The translations under genes and the position numbers were made by a program. From Aquidulcibacter paucihalophilus (GTDB taxonomy: Bacteria; Pseudomonadota; Alphaproteobacteria; Caulobacterales; Caulobacteraceae), in assembly GCA_030285985.1 (NCBI GenBank), contig CP127384.1:1662501-1726500 (forward strand): a stretch of 64,000 bases of DNA, in the 5' to 3' direction. Below are positions 19,823-29,220 of the stretch, piece by piece. Every line of letters starts with the position of its first letter. Positions within the stretch are counted from its first letter, which is position 1. The notes under the pieces were generated by a model. It was given only the letters and a program-made list of their open reading frames with translations. It ran no database searches and was not told the DNA's origin.

Positions 19823-20175
19823 CGCCCGGCTGGATCGGCACAGGCAAGGTCCGCGCCCGCGAGACCGGCGACACGGTCGAGCTGACCATCGACGGCCTGA
19901 CCACCCAGGCCAAATACTACAAGCCGCTCGTCTATGAGTTCATGCGCAAGGAGTGGTCCTCGCGCCCGTCATACGGCGACTACACCGTCGAGATCCTGAT
20001 GGAGCACGTGGGCGATCCGCCGTGGATGGACCTCGACAATCTGGCCAAGGCCCTGCTGGACGCCATCAAGGGCTATCTGTTCCACGACGACGCCCAGGTC
20101 GCCCGGCTGCTGGTCGAACGTCGCGAGGGCGAGCGCGAGCGGATCACCATCCGGGTGTTCCCGCGTCAGACCTAG
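19819..20175 (+). CDS. RusA-type Holliday junction resolvase-like nuclease
   Basis: A 118-residue protein carrying the RusA core: PPWMDLDNLAKALLDAIKGYLFHDDAQV, with the acidic residues (D-x-D-N, D, DD) that bind Mg2+ at the junction-cutting active site. RusA enzymes are usually prophage-encoded; here the gene sits in backbone DNA and is translationally coupled to the PPIase (GTGA overlap at 19819). GTG at 19810 is an alternative start. No phage genes are near, so domestication is likely. Confidence 0.82.
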   Translation: MTPGWIGTGKVRARETGDTVELTIDGLTTQAKYYKPLVYEFMRKEWSSRPSYGDYTVEILMEHVGDPPWMDLDNLAKALLDAIKGYLFHDDAQVARLLVERREGERERITIRVFPRQT

Positions 20176-20936
20176 GACGGCGCAGGACGGTTGAAACGCA
20201 GTGTCGGCAGCCGCAACTGCATCTCCGCGCCGACAAACAGCTGCGGCTCTGAAGGCAGCCGCACGCCGCGCTCGGTCTCCTTGCGGGTCACACAGGCGCG
20301 GGCTCCCGCCGCCAGGGCCAGAAAGTCGGTCGCCGTCGGCAAGGTCTCAAGGATACAGCCGTCGAACCAGGGATAGGTCTCATCCGCGCCGCAGCCGAAC
20401 GACGTCCGCTCGCGGCTGGCGGCCGTCAGAACCATGCGGTTCGGCGCCGACAGGGCGTTGATGAAGATTCCGGAATAGCAGGCGGAGACGATCACCACCG
20501 TCGGCCGTGTCCCGCACGCCGAGCGCACGATATTGGCCATCATGTCAGGCGTCATGCGCGGCGCCTCACCAAACACCATCGCGTTCGGCACGCCGTGCGA
20601 GGTGAAATACAGCAGACAGCCCGAGGTCCCCCGCGCCGCCGCCGCATTGATCCCTTCCAGCACGGTCGAAGCAGACACCGGCTGCGGGACATCCGGGCGC
20701 AGGCTGTAGTCGACCATATTGCTGCGAGGAAATCCGGCGGCGAGGAAGCCCGTCACAAGATCCCGACGGGCGTTGTCGAAAGCCTGGATCGGCCGGTCGG
20801 CGCCGTCGCGCCAGTCCGCCGCAACGATCGCCGAGGTCCAGTTGGCGAACCGGCTGACAGGCGCGGCGGTCTGGGCGTGCGCGGATGCGGCAAGGCCCAG
20901 CACCATCGCCAGAACAATGATCAGACCCCGACCCAT
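20172..20936 (-). CDS. Exported C13 (legumain-like) cysteine peptidase
   Basis: A 254-residue protein with a signal peptide (1-22, ending AHAQ) and a caspase/legumain-type catalytic dyad: His114 in TSHG and Cys153 in SACYSG, each ending a hydrophobic strand as in clan CD peptidases. Export suggests periplasmic or surface processing; the substrate is unknown. The start at 20936 places the signal peptide at the N-terminus. Its 3' end overlaps the convergent RusA-like gene by 4 bp. Confidence 0.85.
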   Translation of the reverse strand: MGRGLIIVLAMVLGLAASAHAQTAAPVSRFANWTSAIVAADWRDGADRPIQAFDNARRDLVTGFLAAGFPRSNMVDYSLRPDVPQPVSASTVLEGINAAAARGTSGCLLYFTSHGVPNAMVFGEAPRMTPDMMANIVRSACGTRPTVVIVSACYSGIFINALSAPNRMVLTAASRERTSFGCGADETYPWFDGCILETLPTATDFLALAAGARACVTRKETERGVRLPSEPQLFVGAEMQLRLPTLRFNRPAPS

Positions 20937-20996
20937 GCGCTCCCCCAAGCTCAAGCCGGGGCTGAGACTAACCGAAGGCGCGGCGAGGGAAAGACC

Positions 20997-21488
20997 CTAC
21001 TTCTTCCGGAACTGGTCCAGCGACACGACCTTGGGGCCGTCGTCATCACAGGTGTGCACGGGTGCGCGGGCGGGCTCGGAAGCGGCCACCTCGGCGGCAA
21101 TTTCCTCGACCGTGGTCGGGGCCTCGAACTGCAGCAGGAACTGCACCGACGGATCATAGAAGCGGGTCACGGCGGTGTAGGGCATGGCCAGGACTTTCGG
21201 CATGCCGCCGAATTTCAGCATGACCGAGAATCGCGCCTGTTCGACCTTCAGGTCCCAGTACTGGTGCTGCAGGACGACCGTCATCTCGTCGGGGTATTTG
21301 GCCAGGATGTCGGGCGGCACGCTCACGCCCGGCGCGCGGGTCTTGAACGTGACATAGAAATGGTGCGCGCCCGGAATGCCGTCGGGCAGGGCGGCCCGTT
21401 CCAGCGCCGAGCGGATGACGCCTCGCAATGCATCCTGAGCCAGTTGCTCATAGTGCATCTCGTCGATCGGGGGCGTCTCTTCGGCCAT
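20997..21488 (-). CDS. sspB: SspB ClpXP adaptor (alpha type)
   Basis: A 163-residue protein with the alphaproteobacterial SspB pattern: MHYEQLAQDALRGVIRSAL, HHFYVTFKT, the ssrA-tag groove strand MTVVLQHQYWDL and FSVMLKFGGMPKVLAMPY. The C-terminal KVVSLDQFRKK is the short ClpX-docking tail after a flexible Ala/Glu-rich linker. SspB delivers ssrA-tagged proteins to ClpXP. The tmRNA gene lies immediately upstream on the same strand, so writer and reader of the tag are neighbours. Start at 21488 fits the family. Confidence 0.93.
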   Translation of the reverse strand: MAEETPPIDEMHYEQLAQDALRGVIRSALERAALPDGIPGAHHFYVTFKTRAPGVSVPPDILAKYPDEMTVVLQHQYWDLKVEQARFSVMLKFGGMPKVLAMPYTAVTRFYDPSVQFLLQFEAPTTVEEIAAEVAASEPARAPVHTCDDDGPKVVSLDQFRKK

Positions 21489-21639
21489 GGGTCGCCTCGG
21501 TTGTTCGCGCGAACTGATAGCTGTGCGCGACGGCCGGCGAAAGGTGGCGACAGGGTGAAAACGACGGGATTCCGACGCCAGACCTGCTGATTTTCCGGAA
21601 AGTGCCAGGGGTTCTGTTGGCGGGCCCCCCACATCTTCC

Positions 21640-21990
21640 AAAAGCAACAGGAGGGCGCGTCACTGGAGGTAGGTGGAGGGCTTCTGTTGGCAGGCGCCCT
21701 CCGGGCCCCGCCCCAGGAACTGATCCCTGAGGACTTAAGTGTTCGAAATCACCCGAACCGCTTATGCGGCGAGAGCGACTTCTCCAGCGAAGTTATCGTT
21801 CGCAGTTAGAAAATGGCCCGATACGGTGGGCCAGGACGGGCGAAAGCAGTCTTCTTTACACGTCCGTCGATGCTAGTCGGCCCCATGCTCGCTCCGCCGA
21901 TAACGCGGGGAAGAAATGGTGGAGCCGCCGGGAATCGCACCCGGGTCCGGTCCGCTTATTACAAGCGCGTTTATCGCCATATCCGGAGCA
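21640..21990 (-). ncRNA. ssrA: Two-piece (circularly permuted) tmRNA, ssrA
   Basis: On the minus strand an acceptor piece ends in CGGCTCCACCA (3' CCA at 21917) with a perfect 5-bp T-stem and loop TGCGATT. A 32-nt spacer (21885-21916) follows, then the coding piece begins GGGGCCG at 21884. GGGGCCG pairs with CGGCTCC and has a G3-U70 wobble, the alanyl-tRNA synthetase identity element. The tag frame 21803-21762 reads ANDNFAGEVALAA then TAA, giving AANDNFAGEVALAA with the charged alanine. A hairpin at 21675-21702 has a CAACAG loop complementary to CTGTTG at 21650-21645 (pseudoknot). The outer ends are approximate. Confidence 0.93.
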
Positions 21991-22058
21991 AGCCCCGGCA
22001 AGACCAATATAGGGCCTGACCGGCCCCCTTCCAAGGTCTGATGTATGCGGCGCGGATA

Positions 22059-22652
22059 TCAGTCCTTGCCCGCTTCGCGCAGCGCACGGCGAGACGCCTC
22101 CAGCGCCGCGCGATAGCCCTCGCCGTCGCCGAAATCGTCGAATCCGGCATAGCGACCATGCGCCCCCAGCAGCCGCCGGGTGTGTTTGATCGGGCACCAG
22201 AATTGTTCGGTGCGCGCCGCCACCTCGCGGACATAGGCGATGACGCCGTTCACATAGGAGCAGAAGGCGCAGTTCAGCTTCTCGACCGCGTTCAGATACG
22301 GCAGGCCCGTGCGGTCGAAGAGCATGTAGCGGCCCCTTGCCACCTGCGGGATGCCGTAGACCCGGAAGCAGCCCGCCTGGTAGATCGACACCCAAAGATC
22401 GACGACGACGAAGGGCAGGATCAGCGAATAGATGACCGGGGCCGAAAGCACATACAGCACCGGCGCGCCGAGAACGTATTTCAACAGATGGACGCGGCGT
22501 TCCTCCAGTCGGCGCACCGCCTCCTCCTCGAACCGGGCCCGGCCGTGCTCCAGCCCGAAGCGGAGGCCGGACCGCTGCCGCGAGAATTCGGCCGCCAGTT
22601 CATGCTCCAGCTCGCGGATCTGGTGGATGAGGGAATCGACCTGGCTGGTCAT
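22059..22652 (-). CDS. Conserved membrane protein of unknown function
   Basis: A 197-residue protein with an N-terminal charged helical region (about 1-50, likely coiled coil), two hydrophobic segments near residues 58-95 (LLKYVLGAPVLYVLSAPVIY and ILPFVVVDLWVSI), and a conserved C-terminal part with YGIPQV, a CAFCSY cysteine pair and FWCPIKH. This layout recurs in uncharacterised proteobacterial proteins. The Cys pairs suggest metal or redox chemistry at the membrane face, but that is inference. Start 22652 chosen over an upstream low-complexity extension. It lies upstream of tmRNA and downstream of miaA. Confidence 0.7.
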   Translation of the reverse strand: MTSQVDSLIHQIRELEHELAAEFSRQRSGLRFGLEHGRARFEEEAVRRLEERRVHLLKYVLGAPVLYVLSAPVIYSLILPFVVVDLWVSIYQAGCFRVYGIPQVARGRYMLFDRTGLPYLNAVEKLNCAFCSYVNGVIAYVREVAARTEQFWCPIKHTRRLLGAHGRYAGFDDFGDGEGYRAALEASRRALREAGKD

Positions 22653-22786
22653 GGGCTCTCTCGAAACGTCGCGCGCGCCGGATCGGTCCGGTCGCGTCGC
22701 GGGCTGATGCGATCCCCGCACCCGCCCTTGCATAACACCCGTCCCGGCCGGCGTCCCAGCGGGTGGACGAGGGGGCGTTGGTCCGG

Positions 22787-23656
22787 TCAAACCCGGGCCC
22801 ATCCGGGCGTCTGGTTCCTGAACCAGGTCAGCTGCCGCTTGGCGTAGTTGCGCGTGGCCTGTCGCGTCGCCTCGACGGCGGCCGCCAGCGTCGTCTCGCC
22901 CGTCAGATGGGCCGCGAACTCACGCACCCCGACGGCCTTCATCGCGGGCAGGGCGGGGTCCAGCCCACGCGCCATCAGCGCCCTGACCTCGTCCAGCGCG
23001 CCTGCCTCGACCATATCCGCCACCCGCAGGTCGCAGTTGGCGTACAACGCCTCGCGCTCCGGCTCGATCACCAGGCCGGTCCAGGATCCCGGCGCCAGCA
23101 GGGGCGTCGTATCCGCCGTCCAGTCGCTGAGTGCCCGCCCGGTATGCTGTGCGACGGCCCAGGCCCGCGTGAGGCGCTGGCGGTCCCCCGCCTTGATGCG
23201 CGCCTCGGCCGCCGGATCGACCTCGGCCAGCCATCGCCGGAAGGCCGTCTCGCCATCGGCGTCAAAGGCCGCCGCGGCCGCGTCCCGCACCCCGACCGGC
23301 ACATCCGGAATGTCCGCCAGCCCCGTGGTCAGGGCCGTGAAATACAAGCCTGTCCCGCCCACCAGCAGGGCCGGCCGCCCCTCGGCCGCCAACTCCGCCA
23401 GCACCGGCATGACGGTCCGGGTCCAGCGCCCGACCGACCAGGCGTCGGCGGCGTCGGCCACGCCATACAGCCGGTGCTCCGCCAGTGCTTCTTCCCCGGC
23501 CGAAGGCCGGGCGCTCAGCACGCGCAGATCGGCGTAGAGTTGCTGGCTGTCGGCGTTGACGATCACGGCCCCGGTCCGCTGCGCCATGTCCAGCGCGCGC
23601 CGCGACTTGCCCGAGGCGGTCGGGCCGGCCAGCAGGGTGATCAGGGGCTCGGACAA
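22787..23656 (-). CDS. miaA: tRNA dimethylallyltransferase
   Basis: A 289-residue protein with the MiaA P-loop [19 protein letters not shown], the GGTGLYF motif and the C-terminal [16 protein letters not shown]. It adds a dimethylallyl group to A37 of tRNAs that read UNN codons. No ATG or GTG fits; the TTG at 23656 (MSEPLITLL) gives the family N-terminus, and the frame upstream of it has no homology. It diverges from mrp with 87 bp between starts. Confidence 0.93.
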   Translation of the reverse strand: MSEPLITLLAGPTASGKSRRALDMAQRTGAVIVNADSQQLYADLRVLSARPSAGEEALAEHRLYGVADAADAWSVGRWTRTVMPVLAELAAEGRPALLVGGTGLYFTALTTGLADIPDVPVGVRDAAAAAFDADGETAFRRWLAEVDPAAEARIKAGDRQRLTRAWAVAQHTGRALSDWTADTTPLLAPGSWTGLVIEPEREALYANCDLRVADMVEAGALDEVRALMARGLDPALPAMKAVGVREFAAHLTGETTLAAAVEATRQATRNYAKRQLTWFRNQTPGWARV

Positions 23657-23743
23657 GACGGGGACTCGGATTTTCGACCGGACAGGACGGTGCGTTCGGC
23701 GATAGAACGCGCCACCCGACCCCGCAACCCGCAGGATCCCTCC

Positions 23744-24808
23744 GTGCCAGACCGCGAAACCGTCCTCGCCGCCCTCGACTCCGTGATCGACCCGAAGAGC
23801 GGGCAGGGGCTGGTCGCAGCCGGTCTGGTGCAGGGGCTGGTCGTCGCGGATGATCGCGCCGGCTTCGCCCTTGAGGTCAAAGCCTCCGACGCCGCCCTCT
23901 ACGCCCCCGTCCGCGACGCCGCCGAGGCCGCGCTGAAAGCCTTGCCGGGCATGACCCGCGTCGCCGTGGTCCTGACCGCCGAGACCGTCGCCGCTGCCCC
24001 GCGCCGCGCGTCCCTTTCGCCCCAGGCGGTCGATCAGGGCCGCCCCAAGGCGCCCGTCGCCACCGCCCGGCCCGCTCACGTCCGTCGCGTCCTCGCCGTG
24101 GCCAGCGGCAAGGGCGGCGTCGGCAAGTCCACCGTCGCGGTCAATCTGGCCGCGGCGCTTGCCGCGCGCGGTCTGTCGGTCGGACTGCTCGATGCGGATG
24201 TCTACGGCCCGTCCCTGCCCACCATGCTCGGCATGTCCGGCAAGCCGGAATACCGGGACTCCATGATGGAGCCGCACGTCGTCCACGGCCTCAAGGCCAT
24301 GTCGGTCGGCCTGCTGACCAAGGCCGACGACGCCATGATCTGGCGGGGTCCCATGGCCTCCCAGGCCCTGACCCAGATGCTGACCCAGACCCGGTGGGGG
24401 ACAGAGGAGGCGCCGCTCGACATCCTCGTCGTCGACCTGCCGCCCGGCACGGGCGACGTCCAGCTGACCCTGGTGCAGAAGACCCCGCTGGACGGGGCCG
24501 TCATCGTCTCCACCCCGCAGGAGGTCGCGCTCGCCGACGCCCGCCGCGCCCACACCCTGTTCCAGAAGGTCGAGACGCCGACCCTCGGCCTGGTCGAGAA
24601 CATGTCGGGACCGGTCTTCGGACGCGGCGGGGCCGAGGCGGAGGCCCGTCGGCTGGGCGTGCCCTATCTCGGCGACCTGCCACTCGACGCCGCCTTGCGC
24701 GAGGGTGGCGACGCCGGCGTGCCGGTCGTGGTCAGCGACCCCGACGGCGAGATCGCGACCCGGTTTGCGGGGTTTGCGGCCGCGCTTGTGGAAAAACTCG
24801 GCCTTTAG
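23744..24808 (+). CDS. Mrp/ApbC-type iron-sulfur cluster carrier ATPase
   Basis: A 354-residue protein with an N-terminal MIP18/DUF59-like domain (about 1-85) and a ParA-like ATPase with deviant Walker [11 protein letters not shown] at about 125 and [10 protein letters not shown]. It loads Fe-S clusters on to target proteins. The usual loop after ENMS, which in many homologues holds CxxC, is shortened here to GPVFGRGG with no cysteine, so cluster binding must differ or be weak. GTG at 23744 is taken as start, preceded by AGGATC. Confidence 0.88.
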   Translation: MPDRETVLAALDSVIDPKSGQGLVAAGLVQGLVVADDRAGFALEVKASDAALYAPVRDAAEAALKALPGMTRVAVVLTAETVAAAPRRASLSPQAVDQGRPKAPVATARPAHVRRVLAVASGKGGVGKSTVAVNLAAALAARGLSVGLLDADVYGPSLPTMLGMSGKPEYRDSMMEPHVVHGLKAMSVGLLTKADDAMIWRGPMASQALTQMLTQTRWGTEEAPLDILVVDLPPGTGDVQLTLVQKTPLDGAVIVSTPQEVALADARRAHTLFQKVETPTLGLVENMSGPVFGRGGAEAEARRLGVPYLGDLPLDAALREGGDAGVPVVVSDPDGEIATRFAGFAAALVEKLGL

Positions 24809-24867
24809 GGTTTTCAAACGCAACCCTGATCGCCACCTTGTCGGTTCCAGTCACCCGAGAACCGCCC

Positions 24868-25965
24868 ATGTCCGTCGACGCCCTGTTCCGTCCCTTCCAG
24901 GTCAAGTCCCTGAAGATGCCCAACCGCATCGTCATGGCCCCGATGACGCGGTCCTTCTCGCCGGGCGGTATCCCGACCGAGGATGTGGCCGGCTACTATC
25001 GCCGCCGCGCCGAGGGTGACGTTGGCCTGATCATCACCGAGGGCACGGTCGTCGAACGCCCCGCCGCGCGCAATGACGCGAAGGTGCCGGTCTTCCACGG
25101 CGAGGCCCTGCCGGAATGGAAGAAGGTGGTGGAAGAGGTCCACGCCGCCGGTGGCCTGATCGCGTCCCAACTCTGGCATGTCGGCGCTGCACGGGGCCAG
25201 GGGGCCGACTGGGAGCCCCTGGGCAAGGTCGACAGCCCCTCGGGCCTGACCGGCCCGGGCAAGCAAAAATACGAGCCGATGACCGAAGAGGACATCGCCG
25301 ACACCATCGCCGCCTTCGGCGCGTCCGCCCGGGCTTCGCGTGAGCTGGGCTTTGACGCCGCCGAGATCCACTCGGCCCATGGCTATCTGATCGACCAGTT
25401 CTACTGGAACGGCCTCAACGCCCGCGGTGACCGCTGGGGCGGCCCCTCGATCGCGGAGCGGGCCCGGTTCGGGGTCGAGGTGGTCAAGGCCGTGCGCGAG
25501 GGACTCGGGCCCGACATTCCGCTGATCATCCGGCTTTCCCAGTGGAAGCAGCAGGATTTCGACGCCAAGATCGCCCTGAACCCCGACGAAATGGCCGAAT
25601 GGCTGCTGCCGCTGTCGGATGCCGGCGTCGACGTGTTCCACTGTTCCCAGCGCCGCTTCTGGGAGCCGGAGTTCGACGGATCGGACCTGAATTTCGCGGG
25701 CTGGGCCAAGGTCATCACCGGCAAGCCGACCATCAGTGTCGGCTCGGTCGGCCTTGATGGCGAGTTCATCGCGGCCTTTGGCGGGGCCGGGTCCCGCCCG
25801 GCCTCACTGGATGGCCTGATCCAGCGCATGGAGCGCGACGAGTTCGACCTCATCGCCGTCGGCCGCGCCCTTCTGGCCGATCCCAACTGGGTGGTGAAGG
25901 TCCGGGACGGCCGTCAGGACGAGCTGAAGGATTTCGAGCGGTCCGCGATGATGACGCTCAGCTGA
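24868..25965 (+). CDS. Old yellow enzyme family NADH:flavin oxidoreductase
   Basis: A 365-residue TIM-barrel FMN enzyme. Features visible in order: FRPFQVKSLKMPNRIVMAPMTR at the N-terminus, SQLWHVGA, the HSAHGYLIDQFYWNGLNARGDRWGG block, IRLSQWK and the phosphate-binding VGRALLADPNWV. These enzymes reduce activated double bonds of enones or nitro compounds with NAD(P)H. Physiological substrate unknown. It begins 59 bp after mrp and may share its transcript. An inverted-repeat region follows the stop codon. Confidence 0.88.
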   Translation: MSVDALFRPFQVKSLKMPNRIVMAPMTRSFSPGGIPTEDVAGYYRRRAEGDVGLIITEGTVVERPAARNDAKVPVFHGEALPEWKKVVEEVHAAGGLIASQLWHVGAARGQGADWEPLGKVDSPSGLTGPGKQKYEPMTEEDIADTIAAFGASARASRELGFDAAEIHSAHGYLIDQFYWNGLNARGDRWGGPSIAERARFGVEVVKAVREGLGPDIPLIIRLSQWKQQDFDAKIALNPDEMAEWLLPLSDAGVDVFHCSQRRFWEPEFDGSDLNFAGWAKVITGKPTISVGSVGLDGEFIAAFGGAGSRPASLDGLIQRMERDEFDLIAVGRALLADPNWVVKVRDGRQDELKDFERSAMMTLS

Positions 25966-25968
25966 AGC

Positions 25969-26066
25969 GGGTGATTGGTGATTGGTGGTTTTGCGCATCA
26001 CCGGCGCGGGCCGTTCATCACCGGCAGGTGAGCCGGCAATCACCAATCACGAACCACCAATCACCC
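25969..26066. repeat. Inverted and direct GATTGGTG repeats between convergent genes
   Basis: GGGTGATTGGTG (25969-25980) is perfectly inverted at 26055-26066. Shorter ATTGGTG units recur as direct and inverted copies within the same 98 bp. The right arm overlaps the stop codon of the YbjQ gene. It can form a bidirectional stem and probably ends transcription of both convergent genes; it also has the look of a dispersed intergenic repeat. Confidence 0.6.
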
Positions 26067-26380
26067 TTCCACCACCACCGCCGTGCCATAGGCCAGCACC
26101 TCGGTGACGCCTTCCATGATCTCATTGGCCTCATAGCGCATGCCGATCACGGCGTTGGCGCCCATGGCCTGCGCGTGTTCGACCATCTCCTGCAGGGCCT
26201 CCGCGCGCGAGGCCTCGGCCAGTTTGACATAGGTCTCGACCCGGCCGCCCAGCATCGACTGCAGCCCGCCGACCATGTCGCTGATGGCGTTGCGGGAACG
26301 CACCGTGATGCCCCGCACCAGGCCCAGGGTCTTCACCACCCGATAGCCGGGCGCGTCATTGGTGGTCACGATCAGCATGG

Positions 26381-26384
<4 letters not shown>
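26061..26384 (-). CDS. YbjQ family protein
   Basis: A 107-residue protein matching the YbjQ family (PF01906): MLIVTTNDAPGYRVVKTLGLVRGITVRS, AMGANAVIGMRYEA and a closing EVLAYGTAVVVE. These small proteins form pentamers of unknown function, sometimes annotated as heavy-metal binding. The start ATG overlaps the folA stop codon (ATGA), and GAAAGG lies upstream, so it is translated from the folA transcript. Confidence 0.88.
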
Positions 26385-26896
<512 letters not shown>

Positions 26897-26907
26897 GCGG
26901 ACCTCGG

Positions 26908-26940
26908 AAAAAACAGGCGACGGCCCGATCGGCCGCCGCC
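26908..26940 (-). terminator. Rho-independent terminator between aqpZ and folA
   Basis: On the minus strand GGCGGCGGCC-GATC-GGGCCGTCGCC forms a 10-bp stem with one G-U pair, followed two bases later by T6 (26913-26908). It sits 13 bp after the aqpZ stop codon and ends only a few bases before the folA ribosome-binding site, so it may terminate aqpZ or attenuate folA. Confidence 0.8.
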
Positions 26941-26953
26941 CGTTCTTACAGCG

Positions 26954-27622
26954 TCAGGCGTCGGGTTCCAGCACCTTGAACCGGAACAGCAGCGCCCCGA
27001 GCACGGCACCGACGGCGGGTGCGACGAAGAACAGCCAGACCTGGCTCAGCGCCTCGCCGCCCTGCAGCACGGCCGGACCGAAGCTGCGGGCCGGATTGGC
27101 CGACACCCCGGTCACCTGGATGCCGACGATATGGATCACCGCCAGCGTCAGGCCGATGGCCAGACCCGCGAAGGCACCCTGGCCCTTGGGCCCCGTCACC
27201 CCCAGGATGACGATGACGAAGATGGCCGTTGCCACGACCTCGAAGACCAGGGCCGCATGCAGGCCGTAGCCGCCCGGCGATCCGGTGTCGAAGCCGTTGG
27301 CCCCCAGGTTCGTAAAGCCCGTCTGGGCGATCTGGCCGAGGATGGCCGCGCCCGCGACGGCACCGAGAATCTGCGCCACCCAGTACAGCCCCATGTCCTT
27401 CAGCGACATCCGCCCGGCCACGAAGGCCGCCAGACTGACCGCCGGATTGACGTGGCATCCCGAAACCGGCCCGATGCCATAGGCCATGGCCACGATGGCC
27501 AGGCCGAAGGCCATCGACACCGCCAGCTGGTCAAACGGGGCCGGCCCCAGCACCGCCGCCCCGCACCCGAACAGAACCAGCACCATTGTGCCGATGAACT
27601 CGGCTGAAAGCTTCTTCACCAT
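26954..27622 (-). CDS. aqpZ: Aquaporin Z-type water channel
   Basis: A 222-residue MIP family protein with six membrane helices and two half-helices bearing the NPA motifs (HVNPAVS and SANPARS). The Arg after the second NPA and the lack of glycerol-facilitator insertions fit a water channel. The ATG at 27622 (MVKKLSAEFIG) has GGGGAGG upstream. It ends at a rho-independent terminator. It lies between the MazG-like gene and folA on the same strand. Confidence 0.92.
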   Translation of the reverse strand: MVKKLSAEFIGTMVLVLFGCGAAVLGPAPFDQLAVSMAFGLAIVAMAYGIGPVSGCHVNPAVSLAAFVAGRMSLKDMGLYWVAQILGAVAGAAILGQIAQTGFTNLGANGFDTGSPGGYGLHAALVFEVVATAIFVIVILGVTGPKGQGAFAGLAIGLTLAVIHIVGIQVTGVSANPARSFGPAVLQGGEALSQVWLFFVAPAVGAVLGALLFRFKVLEPDA

Positions 27623-27696
27623 GGCAACCTCCCCGTTGCTACGGCCCCGCCTTGCGCGGGGTCGAGCCGGAGCGTGGGCCGAGTCTTCAGGTGAGG

Positions 27697-28017
27697 CTAG
27701 GTTGGCGGAACGGCGGTTTCCGACGCCAGCCAGTGCAGCCATTTCCGCTGCATCGCCGCCTCGATGTCGATGCCCGCACGGTCGCAATAGATCAGCAGCA
27801 TCCCCAGCACATCCGCCGCCTCGTCGCCCAGCTTGCCGGCGTCAGCGACACCGCGCGCCCGCCCGCTCATGCGCAGATGCTCGGCCGTCAGCTCGCCCAG
27901 CTCCTCCTGCACCTTCAGCAGGGCCCAGTCGCCGGAGCGGTCGATGTTGTGCTCGCGCGCATAGATGTCGGAGATGCGCAGGACGTCGGCCTGCAGACCC
28001 TTCAGGTCGAGGCCCAT
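27697..28017 (-). CDS. MazG-like nucleotide pyrophosphohydrolase
   Basis: A 106-residue all-helical protein with the MazG/dUTPase-superfamily metal site: KVQEELGELTAEHLR (E-x-x-E) and GDEAADVLGMLLIY (E-x-x-D). Enzymes of this class hydrolyse (d)NTPs to monophosphates. Its ATG overlaps the thyA stop codon by one base, so it is translationally coupled to thymidylate synthase; a role in controlling dUTP or other nucleotide pools is plausible but unproven. Confidence 0.82.
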   Translation of the reverse strand: MGLDLKGLQADVLRISDIYAREHNIDRSGDWALLKVQEELGELTAEHLRMSGRARGVADAGKLGDEAADVLGMLLIYCDRAGIDIEAAMQRKWLHWLASETAVPPT

Positions 28018-28874
28018 CAGACCGCGACCGGCGCCTTGATATGCGGCCAGGGCTCATAGCCCTCGAGCACGAAGTCCTCGAGCGTATAGGCGAACAGGTC
28101 GTCGCGCGGGGTGATGGTCATGGTCGGGGCGGGCAGGGGGGCGCGGGCCAGCTGGGTCTCGGCCTGTTCGACGTGGTTCAGATACAGGTGGGCGTCACCG
28201 AAGGTGTGGACGAACTCGCCCGGCTTCAGCCCGCAGACCTGGGCCACCATCATGGTCAGCAGCGCATAGGAGGCGATGTTGAACGGCACGCCGAGGAAGA
28301 CGTCGGCCGACCGCTGGTACAGCTGGCAGCTCAGCTTGCCGTCGGCGACGAAGAACTGGAACAGGCAGTGGCAGGGCGGCAGGGCCATGTCGTCGACATC
28401 GGCCGGGTTCCAGGCCGAGACGATGTGGCGGCGGCTGTTGGGATTGGTTTTCAGCCCCTCGACCAGTCTGGTGATCTGGTCGATCATCCGGCCGTCCGGC
28501 GCGGCCCACGACCGCCACTGTTTGCCATAGACCGGCCCCAGCTCGCCCTCGGCATCGGCCCATTCGTTCCAGATGCTGACGCCGTTGTCCTTCAGCCAGC
28601 CGATATTGGTCTCGCCGCGCAGGAACCACAGCAGTTCGACGATGATTGAGCGGAGGTGCAGCTTCTTGGTCGTCAGGACCGGAAAGCCCCTGGACAGGTC
28701 GAACCGCATCTGCCGACCGAACACGCCGAGCGTCCCCGTGCCGGTCCGGTCGTCGCGCCGGCTCCCGTTGTCGAGAATGTCGCGCAGCAGGTTGAGGTAC
28801 TGCCACTCCGGATGATCGGCCGCGACGGCGCCGGTGCGGGCGTGGAGATCAGCGAGCGAGGCGACGGCGTTCAT
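28017..28874 (-). CDS. thyA: Thymidylate synthase
   Basis: A 285-residue Thy[16 protein letters not shown] binds dUMP phosphate, [11 protein letters not shown] contains the catalytic cysteine, [17 protein letters not shown] the phosphate-binding Arg and folate site, and HLYLNHVEQ the dUMP ribose contact. It makes dTMP from dUMP with methylene-tetrahydrofolate, producing dihydrofolate for FolA. Start at 28874 chosen; the upstream extension is not conserved-looking. Confidence 0.95.
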   Translation of the reverse strand: MNAVASLADLHARTGAVAADHPEWQYLNLLRDILDNGSRRDDRTGTGTLGVFGRQMRFDLSRGFPVLTTKKLHLRSIIVELLWFLRGETNIGWLKDNGVSIWNEWADAEGELGPVYGKQWRSWAAPDGRMIDQITRLVEGLKTNPNSRRHIVSAWNPADVDDMALPPCHCLFQFFVADGKLSCQLYQRSADVFLGVPFNIASYALLTMMVAQVCGLKPGEFVHTFGDAHLYLNHVEQAETQLARAPLPAPTMTITPRDDLFAYTLEDFVLEGYEPWPHIKAPVAV

Positions 28875-28956
28875 CCGGCCACAGTGCGTCTGATTCGCTC
28901 GCCTTGGCAGGCGTGACCTCGGCTTGCTCACAGAAACGTGCCGGCCTGTGGGCGGA

Positions 28957-29217
28957 TCAATCGCGCATTCTGTCCCGGCGCGCCTGGGCAAGTTTGGCGC
29001 GGTTCTTCACGGCCCAGTCCCGCTTGACCGTGATGGGCTTGGCCGCGCCCGCGGCGAGCGGCTTGCGCCGTTTCACCCCGGGCTGGATCAGGCCATAGCG
29101 CCGCCGCGAATAGGCGCGCGCGCAGTCCATGCAGTGGCGGTAGGTCCGCGCCGCATAGGAGGCGTGCCAGTTGCGTCCCTCCTGCAGGACCGTTTCGCAT
29201 TCACGGCAGCGGTGCAT
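28957..29217 (-). CDS. Small zinc-ribbon-like protein
   Basis: An 86-residue basic protein with two cysteine pairs, CREC at residues 4-7 and CMDC at 29-32, spaced like a zinc ribbon, then a Lys/Arg-rich tail. It begins 3 bp after the DUF924 stop codon, so the two form an operon. The family is not recognised; a DNA- or RNA-binding role is a guess from charge and the putative zinc site. Confidence 0.6.
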   Translation of the reverse strand: MHRCRECETVLQEGRNWHASYAARTYRHCMDCARAYSRRRYGLIQPGVKRRKPLAAGAAKPITVKRDWAVKNRAKLAQARRDRMRD

Positions 29218-29220
29218 GAG

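Noticed and set aside
22787..24823. 678-codon minus-strand frame that includes miaA
   Set aside because: Only the part from TTG 23656 is MiaA; the upstream 388 codons are the antisense of mrp and have no homology.
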